Assembly: GCF_028606985.1 (NCBI RefSeq)
Contig: NZ_CP117416.1
Coordinates: 782,001 to 846,000, forward strand
Direction: 5' to 3'
DNA: 64,000 nucleotides
Origin: Paenibacillus kyungheensis
GTDB taxonomy: Bacteria > Bacillota > Bacilli > Paenibacillales > Paenibacillaceae
Below are positions 1-9,594 of this stretch, in pieces (position 1 is the first letter of the stretch; every line of letters starts with the position of its first letter). Under the pieces are notes generated by a model. The model saw nothing but the letters and a program-made list of their open reading frames with translations, was not told the origin of the DNA and made no database searches. The translations under genes were made by a program, and so were the position numbers.

Positions 1-1
1 A

Positions 2-1735
2 CAAGCGATTCAACAAGCTAATCTTTTATATACTGTCTATTCTGTACCTGCATCGTTATGGCAAAAGAATCATGGACTGAATCAAGAAATAGTATATCGT
101 TCTTTCACAGAAGCACAGCGATTAGGAGCAGATGCAGTCAAGTTATCACTTGGTCATTACGATAATGTGCAATCTTCTATCGATGTATTGCTTACAAGTT
201 TGGATCAATTTTTTGCTGAACAGTCATCGGTATCTCCCATTCATCTATGGATAGAAAACGATCAGACAACATACGGGGGAGATCCTGCACATATACTTTC
301 GTTTTTTGAACAATTAGCTACTTTGCAAGCGCATTCGCAATGGTATTCGATCGGAATGACATTCGATATCGGTAACTGGTTATATGCAGGACAAGATGCA
401 CTGGAAGCGGCGCAACATTTATCACCTTATGTGACTTATATTCATGCGAAGCATTCGGTTCGGCAAGAGAATAGATATCTAACACTTCCTTTACCGATAG
501 AGGAAAAAGCATTATGGCGACAAGTAATCAAACTTCTTCCGAATCAAGCATGGCGGGCGATCGAATTTACTTTATCTGACGATACAGAGATTAAATATTA
601 CAACCATGTACTAAGCACAGCAGGAAGGGGCAACATTGCGATGGATCATCCAACAGATACTGCTAGAGTAAATGGAAATAAGCTTTTACCATTATCCAAC
701 TTACCTGTAGAAAGTAATAACACATTACTGGACATTGTGACATTTGGCGAAGCAATGACTATGTTTGTAGCTGAAGAAGTAGGCGATCTGCATAATGTAG
801 CTTTATTTAGTAAACGATTAGCAGGAGCTGAAGCCAATGCAGCGATTGGATTTGCACGTCTCGGTCTTCGATCGGGTTGGGCAAGTAAAGTCGGTGCCGA
901 TGCATTTGGAACTTTTGTACAACATAAGCTAGCGAGTGAACATGTGAATCTAGATCATGTACAGATAGATTCAGAACGTCCTACAGGATTTCAGCTCAAG
1001 TCCAAAGTCATCAGCGGTGATCCGCAAGTTCAATATTTCCGTCGTGGATCAGCAGCAAGTCAGATGAGTATAGCTGATCTGGATGCTACTTATTTTAGCT
1101 CAGCACGTCATTTGCATATGACAGGTATTCCATTAGCATTATCAGATCATAATCGTGTATTTGCACAGCATGTAATTCAGCAGATGCGTGCTCACCATCG
1201 AAGTATTTCATTTGATCCTAATCTGCGTCCTGCATTGTGGAGCAGTCATACTGAAATGATCGAGACGATCAACCATTTTGCTATTCAAGCTGATATCGTG
1301 TTGCCAGGTATTGAAGAAGGACAGATATTAACAGGATCATCAGTACCTGAAGAAATTGCTGAATTTTACTTGCAGCAAGGAGTCAAAGTCGTTGTCGTTA
1401 AATTAGGCCCGGCTGGTGCTTATTATCGCACGCAGGAACAATCAGGCACAGTATCTGGTTTTATCGTCGAGCAAGTGATTGATACGGTAGGTGCTGGGGA
1501 TGGATTTGCTGTTGGAACTGTTAGTGGTTGGTTAGCCGGACTGACAATAGAAGAAGCGATTACCAGAGGATGTGCCATTGGAGCTTTAGCAGTCCAATCG
1601 ATCGGCGATCATGAAGGGTATCCTTCAGAAAATGAATTACAATATATGATTGAACATCATCCCAGATATCCAGCAACAGATATAGTTGTTGAGGACGTTA
1701 CTCGTTATGACCCATCTTTGGAAGGAGTGAAATAA
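2..1735 (+). CDS. TIM-barrel sugar isomerase/epimerase-like domain fused to PfkB-family (KDG-kinase-like) sugar kinase, 5' partial
   Basis: The reading frame is open from the left edge, so the start lies outside the window; the GTG at 167 is only an internal codon. The first ~600 bases encode the end of a xylose-isomerase-like TIM barrel (for example IENDQTTYGG, FDIGNW and YIHAKHS, typical of the sugar phosphate isomerase/epimerase superfamily). From about 730 to 1690 follows a complete PfkB/ribokinase-type kinase that begins with VTFGEAM and carries the C-terminal anion-hole/catalytic motif DTVGAGDGFAVG, most like 2-keto-3-deoxygluconate kinase. A two-domain protein could isomerise and then phosphorylate one sugar in the cytoplasm. 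It is followed two bases later by the MFS transporter and then by hexulose-phosphate enzymes, so it probably opens or continues a sugar-catabolism operon. The substrate cannot be told from sequence. Confidence 0.85.
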   Translation, partial: QAIQQANLLYTVYSVPASLWQKNHGLNQEIVYRSFTEAQRLGADAVKLSLGHYDNVQSSIDVLLTSLDQFFAEQSSVSPIHLWIENDQTTYGGDPAHILSFFEQLATLQAHSQWYSIGMTFDIGNWLYAGQDALEAAQHLSPYVTYIHAKHSVRQENRYLTLPLPIEEKALWRQVIKLLPNQAWRAIEFTLSDDTEIKYYNHVLSTAGRGNIAMDHPTDTARVNGNKLLPLSNLPVESNNTLLDIVTFGEAMTMFVAEEVGDLHNVALFSKRLAGAEANAAIGFARLGLRSGWASKVGADAFGTFVQHKLASEHVNLDHVQIDSERPTGFQLKSKVISGDPQVQYFRRGSAASQMSIADLDATYFSSARHLHMTGIPLALSDHNRVFAQHVIQQMRAHHRSISFDPNLRPALWSSHTEMIETINHFAIQADIVLPGIEEGQILTGSSVPEEIAEFYLQQGVKVVVVKLGPAGAYYRTQEQSGTVSGFIVEQVIDTVGAGDGFAVGTVSGWLAGLTIEEAITRGCAIGALAVQSIGDHEGYPSENELQYMIEHHPRYPATDIVVEDVTRYDPSLEGVK

Positions 1736-1737
1736 AC

Positions 1738-3036
1738 ATGCAAGAAAAGACAGCATTACCTGCTTCTCGTTGGTTAAGACTGATTCCGGTTATTTTTATT
1801 ACGTATAGCCTCGCTTATCTGGATCGTGCGAATTATAGCTTTGGCGCGGCATCAGGTATGGCACATGATCTGAATATTTCAGCAGCGATGTCATCGTTAC
1901 TGGGAGCGCTTTTCTTTCTAGGTTATTTCTTTTTCCAAATTCCAGGTGCTCATTATGCAGAGAAAAAAAGTGCGAAAAAACTGATTTTCTGGTCATTAAT
2001 TCTATGGGGTGGACTTGCATCCGCTACAGGGATGATCACCAATGTCAATCTGTTGATCGTTATCCGATTCGCACTTGGAGTTGTTGAAAGCGCGGTCATG
2101 CCAGCGATGCTTGTTTTTAATGCACACTGGTTTACGAACAAAGAACGTTCACGTGCAAATACTTTTCTGATTTTAGGTAATCCTGCAACTGTTTTGTGGA
2201 TGTCGATTATTTCCGGTTATCTAGTGACCGCAGTCGGTTGGCGTTGGATGTTTATTATAGAAGGGATGCCAGCTATTATCTGGGCATTTGTATGGTGGAA
2301 AGTAGTACAAGATAAGCCTTCAGAAGCGAAATGGTTGACCGATGCGGAAAAACAAGCATTAGAAGACGAATTAGAACGTGAACAAGCAGGAATGAAGCAA
2401 GTAAAAAATTACCGCGAAGCTTTTCGTTCGCCTACGGTTATTAAGTTAAGTCTGCAATACTTTTTCTGGAGTATTGGGGTGTACGGATTTGTGATGTGGT
2501 TGCCATCCATTATTGCTAAAGCACCGAATATGGATATGGTATCAACAGGCTGGTTAGCTGCTGTTCCGTACGTACTGGCTGTCATTTTGATGCTAGTGAC
2601 TTCATTCTTTTCTGATAAAATGCAAAGTCGCAAAAACTTTGTCTGGCCGTTCTTATTGATTGGTGCGCTTGCTTTTTACGGTTCCTATCTCATTGGACCA
2701 AATCATTTCTGGATTTCATTTGTACTACTTGTGATTGCTGGTGGAGCGATGTATGCGCCGTATGGCCCGTTTTTTGCGATTGTACCAGAAGTCTTGCCAC
2801 GTAATGTAGCCGGTGGAGCTATGGCATTGATTAACAGTATGGGAGCATTAGGTTCATTTGCCGGTTCTTATATTGTAGGGTATCTCAATGATCTGACAGG
2901 TGGGTTTGATGCATCGTATATGTTTATGGCGGGATCACTGCTTCTGTCGGCGATCTTAACAATGATGGTACGCAAGCCACAGACGCAGAAACCTCAAGCT
3001 TCTCCAGAATGGAAACGCAAAGTCAGTGCGACGTAA
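1738..3036 (+). CDS. MFS transporter, anion:cation symporter (glucarate/galactonate/hexuronate) type
   Basis: A 432-residue major facilitator protein with about 12 hydrophobic segments. The N-terminal stretch with AYLDRANYSFGAA, the SAVMPAML region in the first half and the late GGAMALINSMGALGSF segment are characteristic of the ACS family that imports hexuronates, galactonate, glucarate and related sugar acids. The ATG sits two bases after the stop of the kinase fusion, with GGAGTG just upstream, so the two genes are translationally linked. It presumably brings in the substrate of the kinase fusion. The family assignment is firm; the transported compound is inferred only as an acidic sugar or sugar derivative. 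Confidence 0.88.
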   Translation: MQEKTALPASRWLRLIPVIFITYSLAYLDRANYSFGAASGMAHDLNISAAMSSLLGALFFLGYFFFQIPGAHYAEKKSAKKLIFWSLILWGGLASATGMITNVNLLIVIRFALGVVESAVMPAMLVFNAHWFTNKERSRANTFLILGNPATVLWMSIISGYLVTAVGWRWMFIIEGMPAIIWAFVWWKVVQDKPSEAKWLTDAEKQALEDELEREQAGMKQVKNYREAFRSPTVIKLSLQYFFWSIGVYGFVMWLPSIIAKAPNMDMVSTGWLAAVPYVLAVILMLVTSFFSDKMQSRKNFVWPFLLIGALAFYGSYLIGPNHFWISFVLLVIAGGAMYAPYGPFFAIVPEVLPRNVAGGAMALINSMGALGSFAGSYIVGYLNDLTGGFDASYMFMAGSLLLSAILTMMVRKPQTQKPQASPEWKRKVSAT

Positions 3037-3146
3037 TCCAAAGAGTAGTGAACACATAAAATAACACAACAATACAACAGCGTAATTCTTTTATATCTAA
3101 TGATGTAAAAAAATATAGTCTATATTTGGTAAAGGAGTGAACGAGT

Positions 3147-3842
3147 ATGAGTGAACAACAACCTGTACGTGTGCAATTAGCGCTAGATCGAATGACTATC
3201 CAAGAAGCGATAACGATGGCCAAACAAGTAGAGCAACATGTTGACTGGATTGAAGTGGGTACATCCCTAATCAAAGAGTTCGGCATCGAAAGTGTGCGCC
3301 AGATGAAGCAAGCTTTTCCACATAAAATCATTGTTGCGGATATCAAAACTTTTGATAATGCGAAATACGAATTTGAGCTTTGTTTTGAAGCAGGAGCAGA
3401 TGTCGCTACTGTTATGGGAGCGGCGCCAGATGCTACATTAGAATTATGTATGCAGACAGCACGTCGCTATCAGGGGCAGACAATGATTGATCTGCTCAGC
3501 GTATCGCCTGATCGAATTCAAGATCTTGAGCGCTATACAGATGCTGTATTATGCCATCATGTTAGCAAAGACGAGCAAGAGCATAACGGACAAAAGGCCG
3601 GGCAATCAAATAGACATGAAGCTCATGCTACTTCTAATGCTAACCATGCAACACCTCAGATTGCGGTAGCAGGCGGCATTACGTTAACGACATTACCGAC
3701 AATTTTACAGCAATCCCCGTCTGTGATTATTGTGGGTTCTGCGATTACTCAAGCTGCTCAACCTCAACAAGCGGCGCAACAGATTCGAGAACAGATTAAT
3801 CAATTTGCTATCCCAAACGTTAATCCTTTAGCTTCTTTATAA
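3147..3842 (+). CDS. hxlA: 3-hexulose-6-phosphate synthase / ketogulonate-phosphate decarboxylase family protein
   Basis: A 231-residue member of the orotidine-monophosphate-decarboxylase suprafamily. The N-terminus VQLALDR, the catalytic D-x-K-x-x-D array (Asp65, Lys67, Asp70 in ADIKTFDN) and FEAGADVATVMGAA match hexulose-6-phosphate synthases, which interconvert ribulose-5-phosphate plus formaldehyde and arabino-3-hexulose-6-phosphate; some relatives decarboxylate 3-keto-gulonate-6-phosphate instead. Residues ~140-168 form a hydrophilic His/Asn/Gln-rich insertion before the phosphate-binding AVAGGI strand, unusual for the family. Start supported by AAGGAGTG nine bases upstream. It is followed after 24 bases by the isomerase that normally pairs with it. 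Whether it runs towards formaldehyde fixation or towards sugar breakdown is not decidable here. Confidence 0.82.
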   Translation: MSEQQPVRVQLALDRMTIQEAITMAKQVEQHVDWIEVGTSLIKEFGIESVRQMKQAFPHKIIVADIKTFDNAKYEFELCFEAGADVATVMGAAPDATLELCMQTARRYQGQTMIDLLSVSPDRIQDLERYTDAVLCHHVSKDEQEHNGQKAGQSNRHEAHATSNANHATPQIAVAGGITLTTLPTILQQSPSVIIVGSAITQAAQPQQAAQQIREQINQFAIPNVNPLASL

Positions 3843-3866
3843 CTATATAACAGGGAGTGATATTCA

Positions 3867-4433
3867 ATGAACCAAGTTCAATCGACAGCAACCGCAGAGC
3901 AGATTATTGCTGAGATTAGTCAGGTGATCACGCAGGTTCCACAAGAAACGATCCAACAACTAGCTACTCAATTAGTAAATAGTCAGCGTATTTTTGTAAC
4001 TGGTGAAGGACGGTCTGGCTTTATGGCTAAATCATTCGCAATGCGGTTGATGCATCTAGGTGCAGATTCCCATGTGATTGGAGAAACGGTCACACCTGCA
4101 CTTGCTGCGGGCGATCTACTAATTGCTGTATCTGGATCAGGCACAACCAAAGCGGCTGTATGGACCGCAGACAAAGCCAAAGAGTTAGGATGCCATATTG
4201 TGGCGGTGACTACCGACGAATCATCGCCACTAGGTACTCTAGCAGATACAATCTTGCATATTCCAGCAGCGACCAAGTATAGACGAGAAGGCGAAGCGCC
4301 AAGTATTCAGCCTTTGGGTTCTTTATTTGATCAATGTACACATGTATTACTGGACGCAGTCTGCTTGAATTACGGACAGCTCAAGCAAGTTCAACATGGC
4401 GATGTATTTGCCAAACATAGCAATGTCGAATAA
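3867..4433 (+). CDS. hxlB: 6-phospho-3-hexuloisomerase (SIS domain)
   Basis: A 188-residue single SIS-domain protein, the usual length for HxlB. The sugar-phosphate loops are visible as TGEGRSGFMAKSFAMRLMHLG (partly) and AVSGSGTT, and the C-terminal PLGSLFDQ segment is typical of phosphohexuloisomerases. It interconverts arabino-3-hexulose-6-phosphate and fructose-6-phosphate. It lies 24 bases behind the synthase with a GGGAGTG ribosome binding site, as in the hxlAB operon of B. subtilis, but here in an operon with a kinase and a transporter instead of the usual hxlR. A strong hairpin terminator follows. Confidence 0.88.
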   Translation: MNQVQSTATAEQIIAEISQVITQVPQETIQQLATQLVNSQRIFVTGEGRSGFMAKSFAMRLMHLGADSHVIGETVTPALAAGDLLIAVSGSGTTKAAVWTADKAKELGCHIVAVTTDESSPLGTLADTILHIPAATKYRREGEAPSIQPLGSLFDQCTHVLLDAVCLNYGQLKQVQHGDVFAKHSNVE

Positions 4434-4480
4434 GTAATTACATTTACTACGGATAGAATAGATAGGAATATGATAAATAT

Positions 4481-4560
4481 CAAAAACCCTGCACACCATT
4501 TTTGGATACAGAACACTTTGTAGTGAAAAGTGCTTATCCATCAGGCGAGCAGGGTTTTTA
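4481..4560. terminator. Long hairpin terminator after the sugar operon
   Basis: The arms CAAAAACCCTGC (4481-4492) and GCAGGGTTTTTA (4549-4560) close a long stem, with inner pairings TGGATA/TATCCA and ACACTTT/AAAAGTG. The T-run follows on the + strand and, because the outer arm begins with A residues, the structure may also act on the - strand. Confidence 0.8.
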
Positions 4561-4632
4561 GTGTGTTATTTGTTATGAGTAAATAGCTAGTAAGATAAAT
4601 CTACAATAATAAAACACTACTTATTAATCAAT

Positions 4633-4923
4633 TTATCCCCAAAGATACGAGACGATCATTACCACATAGACTGGTAAACTGAACAACAACATACTCCATG
4701 AGTTCACCATATTGCGATCTCTGGAACTCGGATCGATCGCTTGATTCGCACGCATCCGATCTCCACTGACCATTGTACCTGAAAGAGCTAGTGTAGCAAT
4801 AATTAAAATGATGGTGACGACTCTAAGAATATCATTAAAGTCGTAGGGTAATAGAAAATGAATCAAATACAGTAATCCTAGAAAAAGAACGCCCGATCCT
4901 AACAGCAAACCTGATTTTTTCAT
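4633..4923 (-). CDS. Small three-helix membrane protein, possibly DUF5316-like
   Basis: A 96-residue protein with three predicted membrane segments (about residues 5-25, 33-50 and 75-93) and a conserved-looking loop SGDRMRANQAIDPSSRDRN between helices 2 and 3. That loop resembles the GDR-RAN pattern I associate with DUF5316 proteins of Bacillales, but the match is from memory. AGGTGT precedes the ATG. It appears monocistronic: a terminator of the ABC operon lies upstream at 4989-5024. The function is unknown. Confidence 0.6.
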   Translation of the reverse strand: MKKSGLLLGSGVLFLGLLYLIHFLLPYDFNDILRVVTIILIIATLALSGTMVSGDRMRANQAIDPSSRDRNMVNSWSMLLFSLPVYVVMIVSYLWG

Positions 4924-4988
4924 ATCGATCTACACCTTTCTACTATGTATTGGCAACGATGATCAATCTAAAATCTACGATGATAAAA

Positions 4989-5024
4989 CAAAAGACTGTC
5001 GAATAATCTATTCGCAGTCTTTTG
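4989..5024 (-). terminator. Hairpin terminator of the amino-acid ABC transporter operon
   Basis: CAAAAGACT (4989-4997) pairs with AGTCTTTTG (5016-5024), extended by CGAATA/TATTCG around a 3-base loop. On the - strand the stem ends in a T-rich tract 100 bases after the ATPase stop. Confidence 0.75.
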
Positions 5025-5129
5025 TCTATTATATCAATTAAACGTTTGACATTATACCTAACAACTAAGATCAATCAGATTTCTACAATCGAACATCATA
5101 ATGTTAATGCTACCATGTTGCTTTATAAC

Positions 5130-5858
5130 TTAAAGTACTTTTTCTAAAAAGCTAATCGTACGTTCATGCTGAGGGTTACCAAATACTTCTTCAGGCGTAC
5201 CATCTTCGACAACATAACCGCCATCCATAAAGATTACACGATCCGCCACTTCGCGAGCAAAGCCCATTTCGTGAGTTACGATCATCATGGTCATTCCTTC
5301 TTTAGCAAGGGAATTCATAACACCCAATACTTCACCAACCATTTCAGGGTCAAGTGCAGAAGTCGGTTCATCGAATAACATCACATCTGGATTCATAGCC
5401 AGTGCACGCGCTATTGCGACACGTTGCTTTTGTCCACCCGATAATTGGTTAGGTAGAGCATCTGCTTTATCTGCAAGACCGACACGATCTAACAGTTGAA
5501 GCGCAATTTTACGAGCTTCTGCGGGCGAAGATTTTTTTAGTTCAGTTGGAGCTAACATAATATTTTTGATAACACTCATATGCGGAAAAAGGTTAAAGTG
5601 CTGGAATACCATTCCGATATTTTCGCGTACTTTGTTGATATCGGTTTGTTTGTCATTGATATTGTGATCATCGACAATAACGGTACCTGCTGTAATATCT
5701 TCCAGACGATTAATACAACGAAGGAAGGTACTTTTACCAGAACCGGATGGACCAATAACACATACCACTTCGCCTTCTTTAACTTCCAGATCGATACCTT
5801 TCAGTACATGATTGGAACCAAAGCTTTTTTTCAGACCGGTAACTTTAATTTTATCCAT
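5130..5858 (-). CDS. glnQ: Polar amino-acid ABC transporter ATP-binding protein (GlnQ-like)
   Basis: A 242-residue ABC ATPase. Walker [10 protein letters not shown] is at residues 36-44, followed by the Q-loop region [13 protein letters not shown], the signature [16 protein letters not shown] and Walker [15 protein letters not shown], then the H-loop THE. The LFPHMSV and [11 protein letters not shown] forms are typical of the polar amino-acid uptake (PAAT) subfamily. The start overlaps the end of the upstream binding-protein/permease gene by 8 bases, so the pair is translationally coupled. Together they form a complete importer; glutamine is the likely but unproven substrate. Confidence 0.92.
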   Translation of the reverse strand: MDKIKVTGLKKSFGSNHVLKGIDLEVKEGEVVCVIGPSGSGKSTFLRCINRLEDITAGTVIVDDHNINDKQTDINKVRENIGMVFQHFNLFPHMSVIKNIMLAPTELKKSSPAEARKIALQLLDRVGLADKADALPNQLSGGQKQRVAIARALAMNPDVMLFDEPTSALDPEMVGEVLGVMNSLAKEGMTMMIVTHEMGFAREVADRVIFMDGGYVVEDGTPEEVFGNPQHERTISFLEKVL

Positions 5859-7299
5859 TGCTGACCTTCCTTTCGATGTGGTTAGAGATTTTAGTAAGAA
5901 TGGTAATCACGATCAGGTACATTAGAGCAACCATTAACCAGATTGTAAATGAATCCAGTGTACGAGCAATAACGATTTTACCGGATTGAGTCAATTCAAC
6001 TAAACCGATTGCAGATAAAATTGATGTATCTTTCAATGTAATAACTAACTGATTAATGAAAGAAGGAATCATTAATTTAACAGCTTGTGGAATAATAATT
6101 TTGATCATGGCTGTACGATAAGGTAGCCCTAGTGAACGAGCAGCTTCCATTTGTCCACGATCAATTGATTGAATACCACCACGAATAATTTCAGTTACAT
6201 ATGCCCCTGCATTCAGACTTAATGCCAAAATGGAAGCAACGAACAATGGCATTGTAAATCCTAAAGCTCCTGGAATACCAAAATAAATAAAGAATGCTAA
6301 TACCAACAATGGAACTCCGCGGAATACATCAACAAATACTGTTGCAATACCTCTTAAAATACGATTATGACTAACTTTCATAAATCCAAAGATTAGACCT
6401 AAAATAAACGCAAAGAATAAAGAAACAATAGTGTAAAGTAGAGTTTTTAATAAGCCATTTACTAGATAAGGGAAAGATTGTTGAATTAATTCCCACCGAC
6501 TTAATTTCTCTGTAACTACGCCTTTACCGTCTTTACCTAAATATTTTTCTAAAATCTTATCGTATTCTCCATTACTACGAAGATTTGCAAGACCAGCATT
6601 AAACTTTTGTAATAGTTCTTGATTTTGTCCCTTGCTTACAGCAAATCCATAAGAACCACCCGGTTCTTTTTCAGTAACTAATTTAAGTCCTGTATTTTGT
6701 GTAACACCATACGCCAAAACAGGATAATCATCAAAACAAGCTACTGAATTTCCTGTTTTTACATCATCGTACATTTGTGAAGAATCATCGAATGGAACCA
6801 TAGTAAATCCATACTTATCTTTAATCGAATCAGCAAAAGTATAGCCTTCTGTTCCTGTTTTAACAGCTACACGTTTGCCACGCAAATCTTCATACGTTTT
6901 TACAGTGTCATTATCTTGTTTAACAGCCATGACTACACCAGAATCAAAATAAGGCTTGGAGAAATCAAATGTTTGTTTGCGCTCATCGGTGATGCTCATA
7001 CCTGCAATAACACCATCAACCTGATTAGATTGAAGTGCTTGAACAGCAGCATTAAATCCTAGAGGTTTAATTTCATAACTAAAGTTCTGGTCTTTGGCGA
7101 TTGCTGCCATAAGATCCATATCAATTCCTACAAATTGTCCCTTTGAATTTTGGAATTCGAAAGGAGCAAAAGTAATATCTGTAGCAATTTGATAAGTTTT
7201 GCCTTCCTGTGCTTGTGCAGTTGTGGCAAAGCTTCCTGTAGATACTCCAAAGAAAAGAAGGAGAGCCATTACTAACCACATTACCCTAGATTTCTTCAT
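5851..7299 (-). CDS. Fused substrate-binding protein/permease of a polar amino-acid ABC importer
   Basis: A two-part protein of 482 residues. A signal peptide (about 1-30) is followed by a type 3 solute-binding domain (about 35-260; [36 protein letters not shown]) and then by a BPD_transp_1 permease domain with several membrane helices (about 275-480; [30 protein letters not shown] and ARSLGL EAA loop). I chose the ATG at 7299, not the one at 7311: TGGAGG lies between them at the right spacing, and the upstream ATG is part of that ribosome binding site. Such fusions are known in Firmicutes and lactic acid bacteria (GlnP type). With the downstream ATPase it forms the whole transporter. Confidence 0.9.
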   Translation of the reverse strand: MKKSRVMWLVMALLLFFGVSTGSFATTAQAQEGKTYQIATDITFAPFEFQNSKGQFVGIDMDLMAAIAKDQNFSYEIKPLGFNAAVQALQSNQVDGVIAGMSITDERKQTFDFSKPYFDSGVVMAVKQDNDTVKTYEDLRGKRVAVKTGTEGYTFADSIKDKYGFTMVPFDDSSQMYDDVKTGNSVACFDDYPVLAYGVTQNTGLKLVTEKEPGGSYGFAVSKGQNQELLQKFNAGLANLRSNGEYDKILEKYLGKDGKGVVTEKLSRWELIQQSFPYLVNGLLKTLLYTIVSLFFAFILGLIFGFMKVSHNRILRGIATVFVDVFRGVPLLVLAFFIYFGIPGALGFTMPLFVASILALSLNAGAYVTEIIRGGIQSIDRGQMEAARSLGLPYRTAMIKIIIPQAVKLMIPSFINQLVITLKDTSILSAIGLVELTQSGKIVIARTLDSFTIWLMVALMYLIVITILTKISNHIERKVSNG

Positions 7300-7606
7300 A
7301 AAATCCTCCATTTCATTGACTTCTTCATGTACATCAGCAATTGTTGTAGTGCGTATACCTGGATCGAGCTAGAACAAATCTACTTACGATCAGTATTGCT
7401 TACAATAGATATCTCAAATTGATATCTTACATCACATGTCTTCCCATTCTACAAAAAAAACAAGCTATTGACTATAGTTCATTCTACTTTTCGGTTAAAT
7501 ATGTATCACGTAAACGGTATCATTAAAATATTCATGTCAGGTATTCAAAAAAATTAAATTTAATTTGTAATCAATGTATGATATTAGTAAGAAATTTAAA
7601 TGTAAA
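7300..7606. other. Intergenic region, probable promoter of the ABC transporter
   Basis: About 300 AT-rich bases between the ABC operon and the terminator of the secreted protein gene. It should hold the ABC operon promoter, but I could not place -35/-10 boxes with confidence. No riboswitch or repeat recognised. Confidence 0.4.
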
Positions 7607-7640
7607 ATCCCCTCAAGAATTGATCATCTTGAGGGGGAAA
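7607..7640 (-). terminator. Hairpin terminator of the secreted protein gene
   Basis: TCCCCTCAAGA (7608-7618) pairs with TCTTGAGGGGGA (7627-7638), an 11-bp GC-containing stem immediately after the stop codon of the - strand gene. Confidence 0.85.
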
Positions 7641-7648
7641 TTTAAAAT

Positions 7649-8461
7649 TTAAAAAACGCCTTGTCCATTTATAAATAGTTGCCATTGGAAAGATTGATTC
7701 TGATGATCATCTCCTATAAATTTAGCAGTAAGTTGAATACCAAGTTGTGTAGCAAGACCACCATCTAGTACTTCTGTCCAACCAGTATTTTGTAAATTAA
7801 CTAACTTTGTCGTACCGACTTTATATGTTAAATATTGCGAAGGTAGAGTCATAGTTTGAAGTTTTGCTTTACCATCAAGTCCAGGTCCTGATTGATTAAC
7901 TCTGCCATTTACACTTAGAAGAGGACCTTTAGTATTTGGTTTATCATATCGATAATAAATTTTGTCTAAACCAAGATAACTATTTCCGTCACTTTTAGTT
8001 TTGGTATGATAAAATAGCCGAATAGTAAGGCTTAAACCACTAGCAGCATCTTTTTCTGTACCTTTTCGTTCATAAGAGCCGGGCGCTGAAACTGAAAGAT
8101 CAGTTACATATTGATTCAAAGTATTTCCTGTATTTACATCTTGCAATTCTCTATACAAATGAGTTTCTTCATTATTCACTTTATTATATGTGTTTTTCGA
8201 TACGCTATCGCTCTCAATTGAATCGGTAGATATAGAGTTTTGCTTGTTTTCTAGGGCAGTCATTGAATTTATTTCTACGGGATTACTTACTTTAGTATTT
8301 TCATCATTAATATCATACTGTTTGATTACTTTGTAACCTTCTGGAATACTTTCGTCTTGAGGCATTCCATTGGGTTCAGCGGCTGAAGCTAAGCCCACTG
8401 AAGATAATGTTAATGCACTAGCCATGATTACGCTAAATAATTTCTTTGGAATTTCTTTCAT
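7649..8461 (-). CDS. Secreted protein of unknown function
   Basis: A 270-residue protein with a clear Sec signal peptide (MKEIPKKLF followed by a hydrophobic core ending LASAAEP). Residues ~30-110 are polar and Ser/Asn-rich, probably a pro-region or linker; the remaining ~150 residues look beta-rich (VSAPGSYERK, LTIRLFYHT, IYYRYD, FQWQLFINGQ) with no cysteines and no recognised catalytic motif. I used the ATG at 8461 because ATGGAGG eleven bases upstream is its ribosome binding site, not a start. It is a single-gene unit with its own terminator. I do not recognise the family. Confidence 0.7.
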   Translation of the reverse strand: MKEIPKKLFSVIMASALTLSSVGLASAAEPNGMPQDESIPEGYKVIKQYDINDENTKVSNPVEINSMTALENKQNSISTDSIESDSVSKNTYNKVNNEETHLYRELQDVNTGNTLNQYVTDLSVSAPGSYERKGTEKDAASGLSLTIRLFYHTKTKSDGNSYLGLDKIYYRYDKPNTKGPLLSVNGRVNQSGPGLDGKAKLQTMTLPSQYLTYKVGTTKLVNLQNTGWTEVLDGGLATQLGIQLTAKFIGDDHQNQSFQWQLFINGQGVF

Positions 8462-8647
8462 CTTCTGTACCTCCATAAGTTGTAATTTTTTTCTTGTAAT
8501 ATGTTAAAGCATGCATATAAAAAATTCAAGTTTACTAGAATTCTACATATTAGCTATTATTTTTAAGTGATCTCAAACTGCCTCTCCCTTTACACCTTCA
8601 CCACATATGATAAAATGCAATGAACATATAAGAAGGGGACGGGATAT

Positions 8648-9571
8648 ATGAAATCAGTTATTTTAGATGTAGATACAGGGATCGATGATTCATTAGCGCT
8701 AGCCTATGCGGCTCATTCACCTGAATTGGATATTTTGGGAGTGACGACGGTATTCGGCAATATTACAGTAGAAGAAGCAACACGTAATACACTGGTAGTG
8801 CTCGACAAATTAGAGCGTGAAGAAATTCCAGTCTATGCCGGAGAAAGCAAGCCGATGAGTCGAGAATATACGAAGCCATTTGCCCGTCATATTCATGGAG
8901 AAGATGGTATTGGCAATCAGTATCGGGAACCGTCTGAGCGTCAAGCAGAGACGATGAGTGCATCTGACTTTATCGTTCAGCAAATTATGGCTTCTCCTGG
9001 AAAAGTGACTGTGGTTGCTGTAGGCCCTCTAACCAATATCGCCAAAGCTATTCAGACCAATCCAGAGATCGTACATACTATTGAACGATTAGTAATCATG
9101 GGAGGAGCGGTAACGGTACCGGGGAATGTCACTCCATATGCGGAAGCCAATATTTATTCCGACCCTGATGCCGCGGCGCTTGTGTTAACCTCTGGCATGC
9201 CGATTACATTGGTTGGACTGGATGTCACGATGAAAACATTGTTAACCGGTGTTCATCTGGATGAGTGGAGACGGGAAAACAGTTCGTTATCTGTTTTTTT
9301 AGCAGATATGACTGAATTTTATATGGGTGCATACAATGAGATTGTAACAGGTGGTAAAGGTTGTGCTCTACATGATCCATTAGCTGTCGGCGTAGCGATT
9401 GATCCAACGATCGTGCGCACAACCTCATATGCAGTACATGTAGAATGTACAGAACAAGATACACTAGGAAATACAACAGGCAAACACGATACTTTATTAC
9501 CGCATATTGATGTTGCTTTAGATGTAGATTCTTCACGTTTTTTAAATCATTTTTTAAGTCGAATTGTGTAA
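8648..9571 (+). CDS. Nucleoside hydrolase (inosine-uridine preferring type)
   Basis: A 307-residue IunH-family enzyme. The N-terminal Ca2+-binding signature DVDTGIDDSLAL is diagnostic, and VAVGPLTNIA, VIMGGAV and ALHDPLAVG (the conserved late D-P-L segment) follow in the expected order. It hydrolyses the N-glycosidic bond of ribonucleosides to free base and ribose in the cytoplasm. The start has AAGGGGACGGG just upstream. Monocistronic, ending in a hairpin terminator; the unrelated DeoR regulator begins ~470 bases later. The precise nucleoside preference cannot be read from sequence. Confidence 0.9.
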   Translation: MKSVILDVDTGIDDSLALAYAAHSPELDILGVTTVFGNITVEEATRNTLVVLDKLEREEIPVYAGESKPMSREYTKPFARHIHGEDGIGNQYREPSERQAETMSASDFIVQQIMASPGKVTVVAVGPLTNIAKAIQTNPEIVHTIERLVIMGGAVTVPGNVTPYAEANIYSDPDAAALVLTSGMPITLVGLDVTMKTLLTGVHLDEWRRENSSLSVFLADMTEFYMGAYNEIVTGGKGCALHDPLAVGVAIDPTIVRTTSYAVHVECTEQDTLGNTTGKHDTLLPHIDVALDVDSSRFLNHFLSRIV

Positions 9572-9594
9572 TCATTTTTGCATAGAAATAATTC

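Noticed and set aside
7501-7535. Shared 12-mer ACGGTATCATTA at 7514 and about 9904
   Set aside because: A 12-base identity is expected by chance many times in 64 kb; contexts differ.
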